DNA from: Dyadobacter sp. LHD-138
GTDB lineage: Bacteria > Bacteroidota > Bacteroidia > Cytophagales > Spirosomataceae
NCBI RefSeq assembly: GCF_030929615.1
Contig: NZ_JAVFVU010000034.1
Location: forward strand, 1-64,000
DNA: 64,000 nucleotides
Reading direction: 5' to 3'
How positions within the stretch are numbered: position 1 is the first letter of the stretch; each line of letters starts with the position of its first letter. The notes under the pieces were generated by a model, which saw nothing but the letters and a program-made list of their open reading frames with translations, was not told the DNA's origin and searched no databases. Positions 34,541 to 42,247 of the stretch are shown here, one piece after another. Both the position numbers and the translations under genes were made by a program.

Positions 34541-35962
34541 TTATTCGACAATCCCATTATAAAAAACAGGCTTTTCTGCTGATAAATCATACACAAACCC
34601 ATTCACCACGGCAAATTTTACTTCTCCGTTTTTAGTCAGAATAAAAGTAGCTGTGTCTTCAAAAGTAGGTGGGGAAACCGGCTCCGGTTTGTTCCTTAGT
34701 ATTTGCAAAGGAAGTTCCGTTGCTGAAATCCCTGATGTTGAAGCGTCGGGCTCCATTTTTATAAAAGTATAACCTTCTTTAAGCAACGCCCACGGATCGA
34801 GCTTATCCAGTTCATTGATTTCCTGATAAGATACAGGAAGAGTTTTGCCTTTTTCCAAAGTATAACCGGTGGCATCAAATTCTTCGCTTCCAAAAAAGAT
34901 AGAAAGATCTCCATACTCCTCGATCTTACTGTGATAGAAAAAATTCGTAGCGTCTTCATCATTGACCTCGATACGGTCGATACCCAGATCGGTCTGGAAT
35001 GTTTGGCCATCCTGCGTAACCGTGACGTTTTTGATCAGCAAATCATAGATGTAACGGCTGTTTTCGGGCAGCGCATAATACGTTTCCCGGCCTTCGTTAA
35101 TAAATGAATTTTCGGCAATGGCGTACAATCCTGATAAAATGGACATGAAATTCAGCTTCCGGATGTATTGTTTTTCAGGATCGCCGACATATCCGCCGGA
35201 TTCGATCAGTATTAATGTCGTTCCCCATTTTTGAATATTATCCCCAAAAGCCCTTGGTTCATAATCTTCGTTCCAGCGGCCCACCTGATTTGGGATATAA
35301 TTTTGCAGCATCCGGTTCATCCCGGCAATTACCTGAATCGCCTTTTCACGTACGGTATTTACATTCCGTTCCTGGTCATAAGCCGTCGCCAGAAAGGAAA
35401 TTGTTGCCAGTTTTGAAGTATTGCCAACGGAATAACGTGGATTTTTATCATGTAAGTTAAAACCAAATTCCGGCTGCAGTGTTTGCTGCAAGGTTTTTAA
35501 AATCCGTGATTCAGGAGCTTGTAAATGCAAAGCGTCCCGGTTGATATCGATATTCTGAGCATTTCTTCTCTGGAAACGATGGGCTCCGTCGGGGTTGAGC
35601 ATCGGGACAAAATAAAGCGTGGTCTCGGATAAAATGAGTTTTCTTGCTTCATCAAAAGAATCATTTTTACCTTCCAGAAAATTCAGAATATCAAAGCAGG
35701 CCATCGTGGCAGTGGCCTCATCACCGTGCATCTGCGTCCATAGTAAAATTTTACGTGGCCCGTTACCGGTTTTAATATACTGTATCGGCCGCTCCTCAAA
35801 GGATTCGCCGACCTGTTTGATTTCATAAGCAGGGTTTTTCCGTCGTTTGTCAATCAAATCATTTACAGCGTCTTGTTTAAAGCGCCTCTTGGTTAAGGAA
35901 GTTTCCCTGAAAAGCGGATAAGCAGTATACAGATTATTTTCGAAAGTGGTTTTCAAATTCAT
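34541..35962 (-). CDS. M14 zinc carboxypeptidase, paralogue 2 without signal peptide
   Basis: A 473-residue close paralogue of the next gene downstream. Motifs are conserved: WTQMHGDEATATMA (His 79), FGFNLHDKNPRYS and LILIESGG. It starts MNLKTTFENNLYTAYPLF with no signal peptide, so it should stay in the cytoplasm, unlike its sibling. The two proteins share the pattern PMLNPDGA, RRNAQ, INRDA, and the same C-terminal extension. A TAnnTTTG element sits 72 bp upstream. The head-to-tail arrangement and different localisation suggest duplication with change of compartment. Confidence 0.9.
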   Translation of the reverse strand: MNLKTTFENNLYTAYPLFRETSLTKRRFKQDAVNDLIDKRRKNPAYEIKQVGESFEERPIQYIKTGNGPRKILLWTQMHGDEATATMACFDILNFLEGKNDSFDEARKLILSETTLYFVPMLNPDGAHRFQRRNAQNIDINRDALHLQAPESRILKTLQQTLQPEFGFNLHDKNPRYSVGNTSKLATISFLATAYDQERNVNTVREKAIQVIAGMNRMLQNYIPNQVGRWNEDYEPRAFGDNIQKWGTTLILIESGGYVGDPEKQYIRKLNFMSILSGLYAIAENSFINEGRETYYALPENSRYIYDLLIKNVTVTQDGQTFQTDLGIDRIEVNDEDATNFFYHSKIEEYGDLSIFFGSEEFDATGYTLEKGKTLPVSYQEINELDKLDPWALLKEGYTFIKMEPDASTSGISATELPLQILRNKPEPVSPPTFEDTATFILTKNGEVKFAVVNGFVYDLSAEKPVFYNGIVE

Positions 35963-36033
35963 GAATCGGGATTGGGCAAACTTGTAAAATTAAATATATC
36001 AGGCAGTTGATAAATTATTTTGTATTCCTGAAA

Positions 36034-36041
36034 CAAAAGTA
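36034..36041 (-). promoter_or_regulatory. TAnnTTTG -7 element for M14 paralogue 2
   Basis: TACTTTTG on the minus strand, about 72 bp upstream of the ATG at 35962 and back-to-back with the his promoter. Spacing to a CAA (-33 TTG) is longer than usual. Confidence 0.4.
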
Positions 36042-36130
36042 AACACATTCCGTAAAACCGGTCGTACAATTTCTTCATGTTTAATGCAGATTTTTTGCAG
36101 AAATTGTTCCATTCTCTAACAAAGTTTTCT

Positions 36131-36138
36131 TATCTTTG
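36131..36138 (+). promoter_or_regulatory. his operon promoter, -7 element
   Basis: TATCTTTG fits the Bacteroidota -7 consensus. Taking +1 as five bases after the final G gives 36143, the first base of the leader-peptide ATG. A TTG at 36104-36106 is the best -33, 24 bp away, slightly longer than usual. Confidence 0.6.
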
Positions 36139-36142
36139 CCCC

Positions 36143-36208
36143 ATGTTAAGAGCTGAAACATATCATCATTTTCATCAAAACCATTTGGTTTCCGGGCGTC
36201 TTGGGTGA
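36143..36208 (+). CDS. hisL: his operon leader peptide
   Basis: A 21-codon reading frame, ATG at 36143 and TGA at 36206-36208. Residues 8, 9, 11 and 14 are His, giving four His in seven positions, all encoded by CAT; the motif reads HHFHQNH. This is the hallmark of a ribosome-stalling leader peptide for histidine biosynthesis. The frame ends just before the antiterminator-terminator region and 170 bp ahead of hisH. There is no recognisable ribosome-binding site, and the predicted start of transcription is at the A of its ATG, so it would be translated from a leaderless mRNA. Alternative: chance His-rich frame, unlikely given the downstream structure. Confidence 0.85.
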   Translation: MLRAETYHHFHQNHLVSGRLG

Positions 36209-36296
36209 TGTGTTTTTGCAAGTAGTGTTGTAATAAGGTTGAATACATAGTATCCCAGAAGCCCGATTCCGTAAACGAATCGGGCTTTGTTTTTTC
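36193..36296 (+). promoter_or_regulatory. his attenuator: antiterminator/terminator switch
   Basis: CGGGC (36193-36197), TCT (36199-36201) and GGG (36203-36205) at the end of the leader peptide can pair with CCC (36254-36256), AGA (36257-36259) and GCCCG (36261-36265), forming an antiterminator. The GCCCG bases also form the left arm of the terminator hairpin at 36259-36287. So the two structures are mutually exclusive. With histidine scarce the ribosome stalls at His codons 8-14 (36164-36184), leaving 36193-36205 free for the antiterminator; when histidine is plentiful the ribosome reaches the stop, masks those bases and the terminator forms. The pairing is read from sequence; the mechanism is by analogy with enterobacterial his leaders. 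Confidence 0.8.
36259..36296 (+). terminator. his attenuator terminator
   Basis: An 11-bp stem AAGCCCGATTC (36259-36269) with GAATCGGGCTT (36277-36287), 7-nt loop, followed by a run TGTTTTTT. Confidence 0.9.
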
Positions 36297-36378
36297 TGGT
36301 GTATCAGATTTTAGCTTTGTCAGTGCTCATGTTTTTAAAATTTAACAGTCTTCCGGCTAAAATCTAAATCCGAAACGA

Positions 36379-36966
36379 ATGAAAACCGTTATTATCAAGT
36401 ACAATGCGGGAAATGTGCAGTCGGTGATGTATGCGCTCGACCGAATTGGCGTTGATTATTTATACACAGATGACGAAGCAGAAATACGTTCTGCGGATAA
36501 AGTGATTTTTCCGGGGGTGGGGGAAGCAAGTACCACAATGCATTATTTGCGTGAAAAAGGACTGGATAAAATCATTCCTTCCCTGAAACAGCCGGTATTG
36601 GGTACCTGTGTTGGCATGCAGCTGATGTGCCGTTTTTCAGAAGAAAATAATACGACCTGTATGGGTATTTTTGATGTCGATGTAAAACGTTTTCCGGCAA
36701 CACCGGGTATCAAGGTGCCGCACATGGGCTGGAACAATATCACCAATTACAAGTCAGATCTGACAAAAGGTCTGATCGACAACGCCTACGTTTATTTCGT
36801 TCACAGTTATGCGGCGCCCGTGTGTGAATACACCGTTGCCACCTGCGACTACATCAGCCCATTCAGTGCGATGTTGCATAAAGATAATTTCCATGCAGCC
36901 CAGTTTCATTGTGAAATCAGCGGTGACGTCGGACAAAAAATATTAGAAAACTTCCTAAAACGCTAA
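36379..36966 (+). CDS. hisH: imidazole glycerol phosphate synthase, glutamine amidotransferase subunit
   Basis: A 195-residue class I glutamine amidotransferase. The catalytic Cys is at 77 in LGTCVGMQLM; the His-Glu pair is in AAQFHCEISG near the C-terminus, an HxE motif with Cys instead of the usual Pro. It supplies ammonia to HisF to close the imidazole ring and release AICAR. First structural gene of a hisH-hisA-hisF-hisIE run; hisG, D, C and B are not in this window. Expression is probably controlled by the attenuator directly upstream. Confidence 0.97.
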   Translation: MKTVIIKYNAGNVQSVMYALDRIGVDYLYTDDEAEIRSADKVIFPGVGEASTTMHYLREKGLDKIIPSLKQPVLGTCVGMQLMCRFSEENNTTCMGIFDVDVKRFPATPGIKVPHMGWNNITNYKSDLTKGLIDNAYVYFVHSYAAPVCEYTVATCDYISPFSAMLHKDNFHAAQFHCEISGDVGQKILENFLKR

Positions 36967-36973
36967 CGAACCA

Positions 36974-37015
36974 GGCCTGAAAGGCCGCTATACCTTAACG
37001 CAGGCCATCGGCCTG
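36974..37015. repeat. pair of mini-hairpins between hisH and hisA
   Basis: GGCCT-GAA-AGGCC (36974-36986) and CAGGCC-ATC-GGCCTG (37001-37015) lie in the 54-bp gap between hisH and hisA. Both are short stems with 3-nt loops, the same architecture as the other mini-hairpin elements in the window but with different arms. They may affect processing or stability of the his mRNA. Confidence 0.65.
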
Positions 37016-37020
37016 AGACT

Positions 37021-37743
37021 ATGATCCAGATAATTCCAGCCATAGACATGATCGACGGAAAGTGTGTCCGTCTAACCCAGGGAGATTACGGTAAAAAAAC
37101 GATATACAATGAAAACCCTCTGGAAGTAGCCCTGGAATTCCAGGATGCAGGTTTAACCCGATTACATTTGGTAGACCTTGACGGAGCGAAAGCGAAAAAG
37201 GTTGTCAATTGGAAGGTACTTGAAAAAATCGCAACCCAAACCTCTCTGCATATTGATTTTGGCGGTGGCGTCCAATCCGAGGAAGATATCCGCGTAGTAT
37301 TTGAAAGCGGAGCAAAACAGGTTACCGGCGGCAGTGTGGCCGTGAAACAACCGGCATTATTTAAAAACTGGCTGGAAGTTTATGGCGGAGATAAAATCAT
37401 CTTAGGCGCAGACGCTAAAAACGAAAAAGTAGCGGTAAGTGGCTGGGAAGAAGGAACCGAACTCTGGGTTTACGATTTCGTAGAGGAATATGTAGACAAG
37501 GGCGTCAAATACACCATCAGCACCGATGTTGCCAAAGATGGACTGTTACAAGGACCATCCTTTGACCTGTATAAAAATTTGCAGGAGAAATGTCCGGATC
37601 TGCATATCATTGCCAGCGGTGGCATCAGCGGCCTGGAAGATGTGGAAAAACTTGCTGAAATGAATATCTACGGTGTTATTATAGGGAAGGCGATCTACGA
37701 AAACCGGATCAGTCTGGCCGATCTACAACGATTTTTAGCTTAA
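37021..37743 (+). CDS. hisA: phosphoribosylformimino-5-aminoimidazole carboxamide ribotide isomerase
   Basis: A 240-residue TIM-barrel isomerase. The two catalytic Asp are visible in IIPAIDMIDGKCVRL (Asp 8 and neighbours) and ILGADAKNEKVAV (about 127). Phosphate-binding loops include FGGGVQSEEDI and ASGGISGLEDV. It converts ProFAR to PRFAR, the substrate of HisFH. Only four bases separate it from hisF, so the two are co-translated. Confidence 0.97.
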   Translation: MIQIIPAIDMIDGKCVRLTQGDYGKKTIYNENPLEVALEFQDAGLTRLHLVDLDGAKAKKVVNWKVLEKIATQTSLHIDFGGGVQSEEDIRVVFESGAKQVTGGSVAVKQPALFKNWLEVYGGDKIILGADAKNEKVAVSGWEEGTELWVYDFVEEYVDKGVKYTISTDVAKDGLLQGPSFDLYKNLQEKCPDLHIIASGGISGLEDVEKLAEMNIYGVIIGKAIYENRISLADLQRFLA

Positions 37744-37747
37744 AATT

Positions 37748-38524
37748 ATGCTGACAAAACGCATTATACCTTGCCTGGACGTAAAAGACGGACGCACCGT
37801 TAAAGGAGTAAATTTTGTAAACCTTCGTGATGCCGGTGATGCTGTCGAACTTGGCGCGCTTTACGCGGCGCAGGGAGCGGACGAACTCGTTTATCTCGAT
37901 ATCGCAGCCACAGTTGAAGGCCGGTCAACTTTTATTGATCTGGTTCGGCGGGTAGCGCACACCATCAATATTCCTTTTACTGTGGGTGGTGGAATTTCCT
38001 CGATCGCTGATGTTTCGGCATTATTACATGCGGGCGCCGACAAGGTTTCCATCAACTCATCGGCCGTGCGTAACCCGGATCTGATCAACGAGCTTGCGCT
38101 GGAATTTGGAAGTCAGTGTATTGTCGTGGCCATCGATACGCGTTGTGTGGAAACCAGTGCAGGTGTTTTTGAGCATATCGTTCATACGCACGGCGGAAGA
38201 AAACCGACCGAACTTCGCACAATTCCCTGGGCGAAAGAAGTGGAAGAACGCGGAGCAGGTGAGCTTTTGCTGACATCCATGGATACGGATGGTACTAAAA
38301 ACGGTTTTGCACTGGAATTGACTTCGACAATTTCGGCCAATGCCAACATCCCCGTAATCGCATCGGGAGGTGCCGGAAATATGGAGCATTTTTACGATGT
38401 TTTTACAGAAGGAAAGGCAGATGCGGGACTGGCCGCGAGTATTTTTCACTTCCGTGAAATAGATATTCCTGATTTGAAGCAATATTTACAGAATAAAGCG
38501 CTTCCGATGCGCATGACAAAATAA
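37748..38524 (+). CDS. hisF: imidazole glycerol phosphate synthase, cyclase subunit
   Basis: A 258-residue TIM barrel, paralogue of HisA. Catalytic Asp 11 lies in RIIPCLDVKDGRTVKG and the second in VVAIDTRCVE (about 130). The phosphate-binding motifs VGGGISSIADV and IASGGAGNMEHF are both present. With HisH it makes imidazole glycerol phosphate and AICAR. Length and motifs are normal for the family. Confidence 0.97.
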   Translation: MLTKRIIPCLDVKDGRTVKGVNFVNLRDAGDAVELGALYAAQGADELVYLDIAATVEGRSTFIDLVRRVAHTINIPFTVGGGISSIADVSALLHAGADKVSINSSAVRNPDLINELALEFGSQCIVVAIDTRCVETSAGVFEHIVHTHGGRKPTELRTIPWAKEVEERGAGELLLTSMDTDGTKNGFALELTSTISANANIPVIASGGAGNMEHFYDVFTEGKADAGLAASIFHFREIDIPDLKQYLQNKALPMRMTK

Positions 38525-38572
38525 ATTCACTGTCGTTGATGACGGCCCAAATTTTACTTACAACCTTATACA

Positions 38573-39202
38573 ATGAGTAACGAACTTTCAACCATAGATT
38601 TTACCAAGTCGTCCGACGGGCTTGTTCCGGCTGTTATCCAGGATGCTAAAACCTCAGTTGTTTTAATGCTGGGTTACATGAATAAAGATGCTTTTGACAA
38701 AACACAGGCGGAAGGTAAAGTGACCTTTTTCAGCCGTAGCAAACAGCGTCTCTGGACAAAAGGTGAAACATCGGATAATTTTCTTTTCGTGAAAGAAATA
38801 CTGGCTGATTGTGACGGAGACACCATCCTGATCAAAGCCGAGCCTGCCGGGCCAACTTGTCATACTGGCGATGATACCTGTTTTGGGGAAAAAAATAACG
38901 GCAATACCCGGATCGGGGAAGCAGCGTTCCTCAATTATCTTCAGAAAGACATTATCCGCGACAGAAAACTTAATCCTTCCGACGATTCTTACACAAGCAG
39001 CTTGTTTAAAAGAGGTGTGAATAAAATTGCACAGAAAGTAGGGGAAGAAGCCGTTGAGGTTGTTATTGAAGCGAAAGATAACGATGATGGGCTCTTTAAA
39101 GGAGAAGTGAGCGACTTGCTTTTTCACCTGCTGGTGCTTTTGGAACAAAAAAACATTGACTTAGACGAGGTAATTAGCGTACTTCGTAGCCGTCACTCAT
39201 AA
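38573..39202 (+). CDS. hisIE: bifunctional PRA-CH/PRA-PH
   Basis: A 209-residue fusion of HisI and HisE. The N-terminal half (about 1-118) is phosphoribosyl-AMP cyclohydrolase, with metal ligands in DCDGDTILIKAEPAGPTCHTG and the following DDTCF. The C-terminal half (about 119-209) is phosphoribosyl-ATP pyrophosphatase: YTSSLFKRGVNKIAQKVGEEAVE with the acidic metal-binding helix and EVSDLLFHLLVLLE. It catalyses steps 2 and 3 of histidine synthesis. Last his gene of this run; only 13 bp separate it from a small membrane-protein gene. Confidence 0.97.
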   Translation: MSNELSTIDFTKSSDGLVPAVIQDAKTSVVLMLGYMNKDAFDKTQAEGKVTFFSRSKQRLWTKGETSDNFLFVKEILADCDGDTILIKAEPAGPTCHTGDDTCFGEKNNGNTRIGEAAFLNYLQKDIIRDRKLNPSDDSYTSSLFKRGVNKIAQKVGEEAVEVVIEAKDNDDGLFKGEVSDLLFHLLVLLEQKNIDLDEVISVLRSRHS

Positions 39203-39215
39203 AAACCGAAGCCAT

Positions 39216-39551
39216 ATGAATTTATTAATACGCCTTCTAATCAGTACATTGGCCATTGTCGTTGCATCAAAGCTCGTTCCGGGCGTTATCGTCGATAGCT
39301 GGACGACCGCCGCAGTTGTTGCCATTGTTTTAGGGATTCTCAATACATTTCTCAAGCCGGTGCTTCAGATTCTTGCGCTGCCGATCACCATTCTGACGCT
39401 TGGGATTTTCTATTTTGTAATCAACGTATTCATTATTTATCTGGCTACTTATCTGGTTGATGGTTTCGCGGTAAGCGGATTTATATCGGCCTTGATTTTT
39501 GGTCTGGTCGTTTCAGTAGTTTCTGCGATCCTTGGTATGTTTTTAGATTAG
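39216..39551 (+). CDS. phage-holin-4-2-like small membrane protein
   Basis: A 111-residue integral membrane protein of the Mycobacterial phage D29 holin-like (holin 4 superfamily IV, DUF360-type) family, with four hydrophobic segments and the signature GILNTFLKPVLQILALPITILTLGIFYFVINVFI. It is not a phage gene here: family members are widespread in chromosomes, function unknown. It starts 13 bp after hisIE, so it may be on the his transcript. Confidence 0.8.
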   Translation: MNLLIRLLISTLAIVVASKLVPGVIVDSWTTAAVVAIVLGILNTFLKPVLQILALPITILTLGIFYFVINVFIIYLATYLVDGFAVSGFISALIFGLVVSVVSAILGMFLD

Positions 39552-39608
39552 TATTCCGTTTGGATACTAATGTCAGGTCAAACCACTTGCAGTGCAAATT
39601 ACACGCCT

Positions 39609-39947
39609 ATGTTTAACCAACTTGAAGAAATTAAGGATACGCTTTTTAAATATTTCGAAACAAGGATCGATCTGTTTAAAATTGAGACAAGAGATAAAAT
39701 AGAACGCATGGTCGTCATGGCCGTGTATGCTTTGCTCGTGCTGAGCGTCGCCCTTGTCGTTTTTATTCTGATTGTCATTTTACTGGGGACTTTTTTGAAT
39801 AAATGGCTGCAAAGCGATTATCTGGGTTACCTGATTTTACTGGGTATTTTTATAATCAAGTTAATCCTGACAATCAGTTTCAGAAAGCAGCTGGTAGGTT
39901 TTATTCGTAATATAATCATTCGTTTTGTTCAGATAAAAGAGGATTAA
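39609..39947 (+). CDS. phage-holin-3-6-like small membrane protein
   Basis: A 112-residue protein starting MFNQLEEIKDTLFKYFETRID; the ATG at 39609 fits better than the one at 39570. An amphipathic N-terminal helix with LFKIETRDKIERM is followed by two transmembrane helices (about 35-60 and 70-95). It belongs to the putative holin superfamily 3-6 found in many non-phage genomes. Function unknown; it lies with other small membrane proteins ahead of GGGP synthase. Confidence 0.75.
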   Translation: MFNQLEEIKDTLFKYFETRIDLFKIETRDKIERMVVMAVYALLVLSVALVVFILIVILLGTFLNKWLQSDYLGYLILLGIFIIKLILTISFRKQLVGFIRNIIIRFVQIKED

Positions 39948-40051
39948 GTCCCGGGAAGGTTGCCTGTGGAAAAGATAGTTTTCCCGGGAATTACTATTTT
40001 TGGGTATCTTAATGGTTACTTATGAGCAATGCTTTAATATAGATTCATGAT

Positions 40052-40477
40052 ATGAGTAGTTCTCCGATAGATTTATCTGTAAAGTTGTCGAAACCATTCT
40101 CATCAGATACAGATGCTGAAAAAGAGGATTTGCTGAAGGAGGCGCATCTTTATCGTGATAAGCTTGAGTTGCAATGGGACGACCTTAAAAAGGACGCAAC
40201 CGATTATGGCAAGCAGGCTTTGATCATTGGCGGTGTGATTGCAACCACTTATCTGGTGATGGAAGCGGTGCTTCCGGATGCCAAAAAGAAAGAAAAAGGA
40301 ATAATTGAGCCTGAAAAGCCGGAAGCACAGCGTGCAGTTCGCGAAAAGAAAAGTAATTTTGCGATAGGTGAAGTCGTACAAAGCTTAGTATGGACATTGG
40401 CAGTGGGATGGGCGCGCCAAAAGCTAAAGAATTTTATTGCAGATGATCAAGAAGCGGATGAAAATATCGAATCATAA
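40052..40477 (+). CDS. hypothetical protein with one membrane segment
   Basis: A 141-residue protein I cannot assign to a family. A charged helical N-terminus (about 20-60) precedes one hydrophobic segment, ALIIGGVIATTYLVMEAVL (about 63-81), then a Lys/Glu-rich linker and a second amphipathic helix, VVQSLVWTLAVGWARQKLKNFI. Its end overlaps the start of the GGGP synthase gene by 20 bp, which suggests co-translation. It follows the two holin-like genes in the same orientation. Confidence 0.7.
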   Translation: MSSSPIDLSVKLSKPFSSDTDAEKEDLLKEAHLYRDKLELQWDDLKKDATDYGKQALIIGGVIATTYLVMEAVLPDAKKKEKGIIEPEKPEAQRAVREKKSNFAIGEVVQSLVWTLAVGWARQKLKNFIADDQEADENIES

Positions 40478-41234
40478 AATAGCAGACCTCCTTACAGCCA
40501 GAAAAGAAGAGAAAAGAAAATCTTTCGCTGTCCTTCTGGATCCTGATAAAGTGGACTTTAACACTTTTTCGGCGTTTCTCAGCAAAGCCGTTGAAAATGA
40601 GGTCGACTTTTTTTTCGTAGGTGGCAGTCTGATTACAAATTATGCCATTGATCAGCTGATAGCAGCTATTCAGGAACAAACCAATATTCCAACGATACTT
40701 TTTCCGGGAAACAGTCTGCATATTGACCCCTCGGCGGATGCTATTTTATTATTGTCTCTTATTTCGGGAAGAAACCCGGATTTTCTGATCGGGCAGCATG
40801 TGATTGCCGCACCGATGTTAAAGAAAAGTGGCATAGAGGTATTGCCAACAGGGTATATGCTGGTTGAAAGCGGCAAGCTTACAACCGTTTCCTACATCAG
40901 CAACACCACGCCGATACCGCATGATAAGGCTGCTATTGCCGCTTGTACGGCCATGGCCGGTGAGATGTTAGGTCTGAGAAATATTTTCCTGGATGCAGGA
41001 AGCGGAGCACAAATACCGGTTTCGGCAGAGATGATTGCCGCCGTTCGTGCAGCGGTTGATACCCCCATCATTGTAGGCGGAGGAATAGATTCAAGTGAGA
41101 AAGCTTTGCTTGCCTTGCAGGCCGGCGCGGATGTGGTTGTGGTGGGTAATGGAATAGAACAAAACCAAAATCTGCTTCCTGAGGTAGCGGCCGCCGTCAA
41201 AATGTTTAACCTCCAATTGGAAAAGGTTTACTAG
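40458..41234 (+). CDS. geranylgeranylglyceryl phosphate synthase family protein
   Basis: A 258-residue TIM-barrel prenyltransferase (start at 40458; 40437 also possible). Motifs are FAVLLDPDKVD at the N-terminus, FFVGGSLIT, LFPGNSLHIDPSADAIL, VGGGIDSSEKALLALQAGADVVVVGNGIEQN near the C-terminus and the FLDAGSGAQIPV loop. The reaction joins a polyprenyl diphosphate to sn-glycerol-1-phosphate, an archaeal-type ether-lipid step; Bacteroidota homologues make related ether lipids of unknown use. The archaeal phosphate-binding residues appear conserved. Confidence 0.9.
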   Translation: MKISNHKIADLLTARKEEKRKSFAVLLDPDKVDFNTFSAFLSKAVENEVDFFFVGGSLITNYAIDQLIAAIQEQTNIPTILFPGNSLHIDPSADAILLLSLISGRNPDFLIGQHVIAAPMLKKSGIEVLPTGYMLVESGKLTTVSYISNTTPIPHDKAAIAACTAMAGEMLGLRNIFLDAGSGAQIPVSAEMIAAVRAAVDTPIIVGGGIDSSEKALLALQAGADVVVVGNGIEQNQNLLPEVAAAVKMFNLQLEKVY

Positions 41235-41348
41235 ACTTAGGGGGTAATATATTGTACTAAAGGAAGGGGTTTCATTATTTTCTAAGGAAATTTTAAGTTC
41301 TTGGAAAAATACAATCCAAAATATTGGGATAATTGAAACTTATCATGC

Positions 41349-41356
41349 TATCTTTG
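41349..41356 (+). promoter_or_regulatory. promoter of the small lipoprotein gene
   Basis: TATCTTTG, a -7 consensus match. TTGG lies 21 bp upstream. Transcription would start near 41361, 22 nt before the ATG. Confidence 0.6.
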
Positions 41357-41382
41357 TAGCGAACCTTAATTACACCCAAGAA

Positions 41383-41562
41383 ATGAAAAAATTCGTAGCA
41401 TTTGCGTTTGTTGCCGGAATGGTAGCTTTCGCTTCTTGTACAAGCAAGCCAAAAGAAGAAGCAGCTGATTCTACTGCTGTAACTGTTGAGACTCCAATCG
41501 TTGATACTGTTGCTGTTGATTCTGTTGCAACAGATACAGCTAAAGCTGATTCAGTGAAATAA
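41383..41562 (+). CDS. small lipoprotein, 59 residues
   Basis: A short gene with a lipobox (MVAFASC, Cys at 19) after a signal segment MKKFVAFAFVAG. The mature part is only 40 residues, acidic and Ser/Thr/Val/Asp rich, with imperfect VDTVAVDSVATDTAKADS repeats, and no globular fold. It has its own promoter and a strong terminator, so it is a genuine transcription unit. Function unknown; the acidic KEEAAD stretch right after the Cys could act as a surface-export signal. Confidence 0.85.
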   Translation: MKKFVAFAFVAGMVAFASCTSKPKEEAADSTAVTVETPIVDTVAVDSVATDTAKADSVK

Positions 41563-41587
41563 TTTTGAGCTCTTGTTGAAAATTACT

Positions 41588-41620
41588 GAAAAGCCTTATT
41601 TATAAGGCTTTTCTTTTTTT
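41588..41620 (+). terminator. terminator after small lipoprotein gene
   Basis: An 11-bp stem GAAAAGCCTTA (41588-41598) with TAAGGCTTTTC (41603-41613), 4-nt loop, followed by seven T. Confidence 0.95.
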
Positions 41621-41629
41621 ATTTAGGGT

Positions 41630-42247
41630 ATGGAAAAGAAAATATCCCTGGAAGACTACGTTCCTGAGCTCGCATACGCATATTGCGATCATCTGCACAA
41701 AACTTATAAATTCGATTTCTTTCTTTCACGCCCGCGGAATACCCGTTTGGGCGATTTTACTATAAAACCGGGGTTTGTTCCGCGGATTACCGTAAACAGG
41801 AATCTTAATCCCTATAACTTTCTGATCACTTATCTGCATGAGGTTGCCCATTGCGTGGTATACACGCAGACGAAAAACCGGTTAAGAAAACGGGTTGCAC
41901 CGCACGGAATACAGTGGAAAAAAGAATTTGGTATACTGCTGGCGCCGGTGATGAACGACCGGGTTTTTCCTGAGGATATTCTTGTGCCGCTTTTGAAATA
42001 TGCCAAAAATCCCAAAGCATCGACGAGCGGCGACCAGATTTTGTATAACGCAATCAAGAAATACGACGACCAATCGTTAAATGCTAATAAAGTTGCCCTG
42101 GTCCATCTCATAGAAGGCAGCAATTTCGTTTTCCATAACAGACAGTTTGTTAGAGGTACTTTAAGGCGTACACGTGTGCTTTGTACGGATAAAATCTCGC
42201 AGCGTCGTTATACCATCCCTGCTCATGCACTGGTTGAAGCGTGTTGA
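41630..42247 (+). CDS. SprT-like zinc metalloprotease domain protein
   Basis: A 205-residue protein with the SprT-like zinc motif HEVAH in ITYLHEVAHCVVY (about residue 66-70) and the third ligand His in VAPHGIQWKKEF. The C-terminal half, with VHLIEGSNFVFHNRQF and LRRTRVLCTDKISQRRYTI, resembles the C-terminal zinc-ribbon-like part of SprT proteins but lacks the four-Cys ribbon. Eukaryotic Spartan relatives degrade DNA-protein crosslinks; bacterial ones are uncharacterised. Its last 23 bp overlap the porU start. Confidence 0.85.
   Translation: MEKKISLEDYVPELAYAYCDHLHKTYKFDFFLSRPRNTRLGDFTIKPGFVPRITVNRNLNPYNFLITYLHEVAHCVVYTQTKNRLRKRVAPHGIQWKKEFGILLAPVMNDRVFPEDILVPLLKYAKNPKASTSGDQILYNAIKKYDDQSLNANKVALVHLIEGSNFVFHNRQFVRGTLRRTRVLCTDKISQRRYTIPAHALVEAC

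Noticed and set aside
39216..39947. Holin-like genes as a prophage remnant
   Set aside because: No other phage genes are near; these families are common chromosomal membrane proteins.
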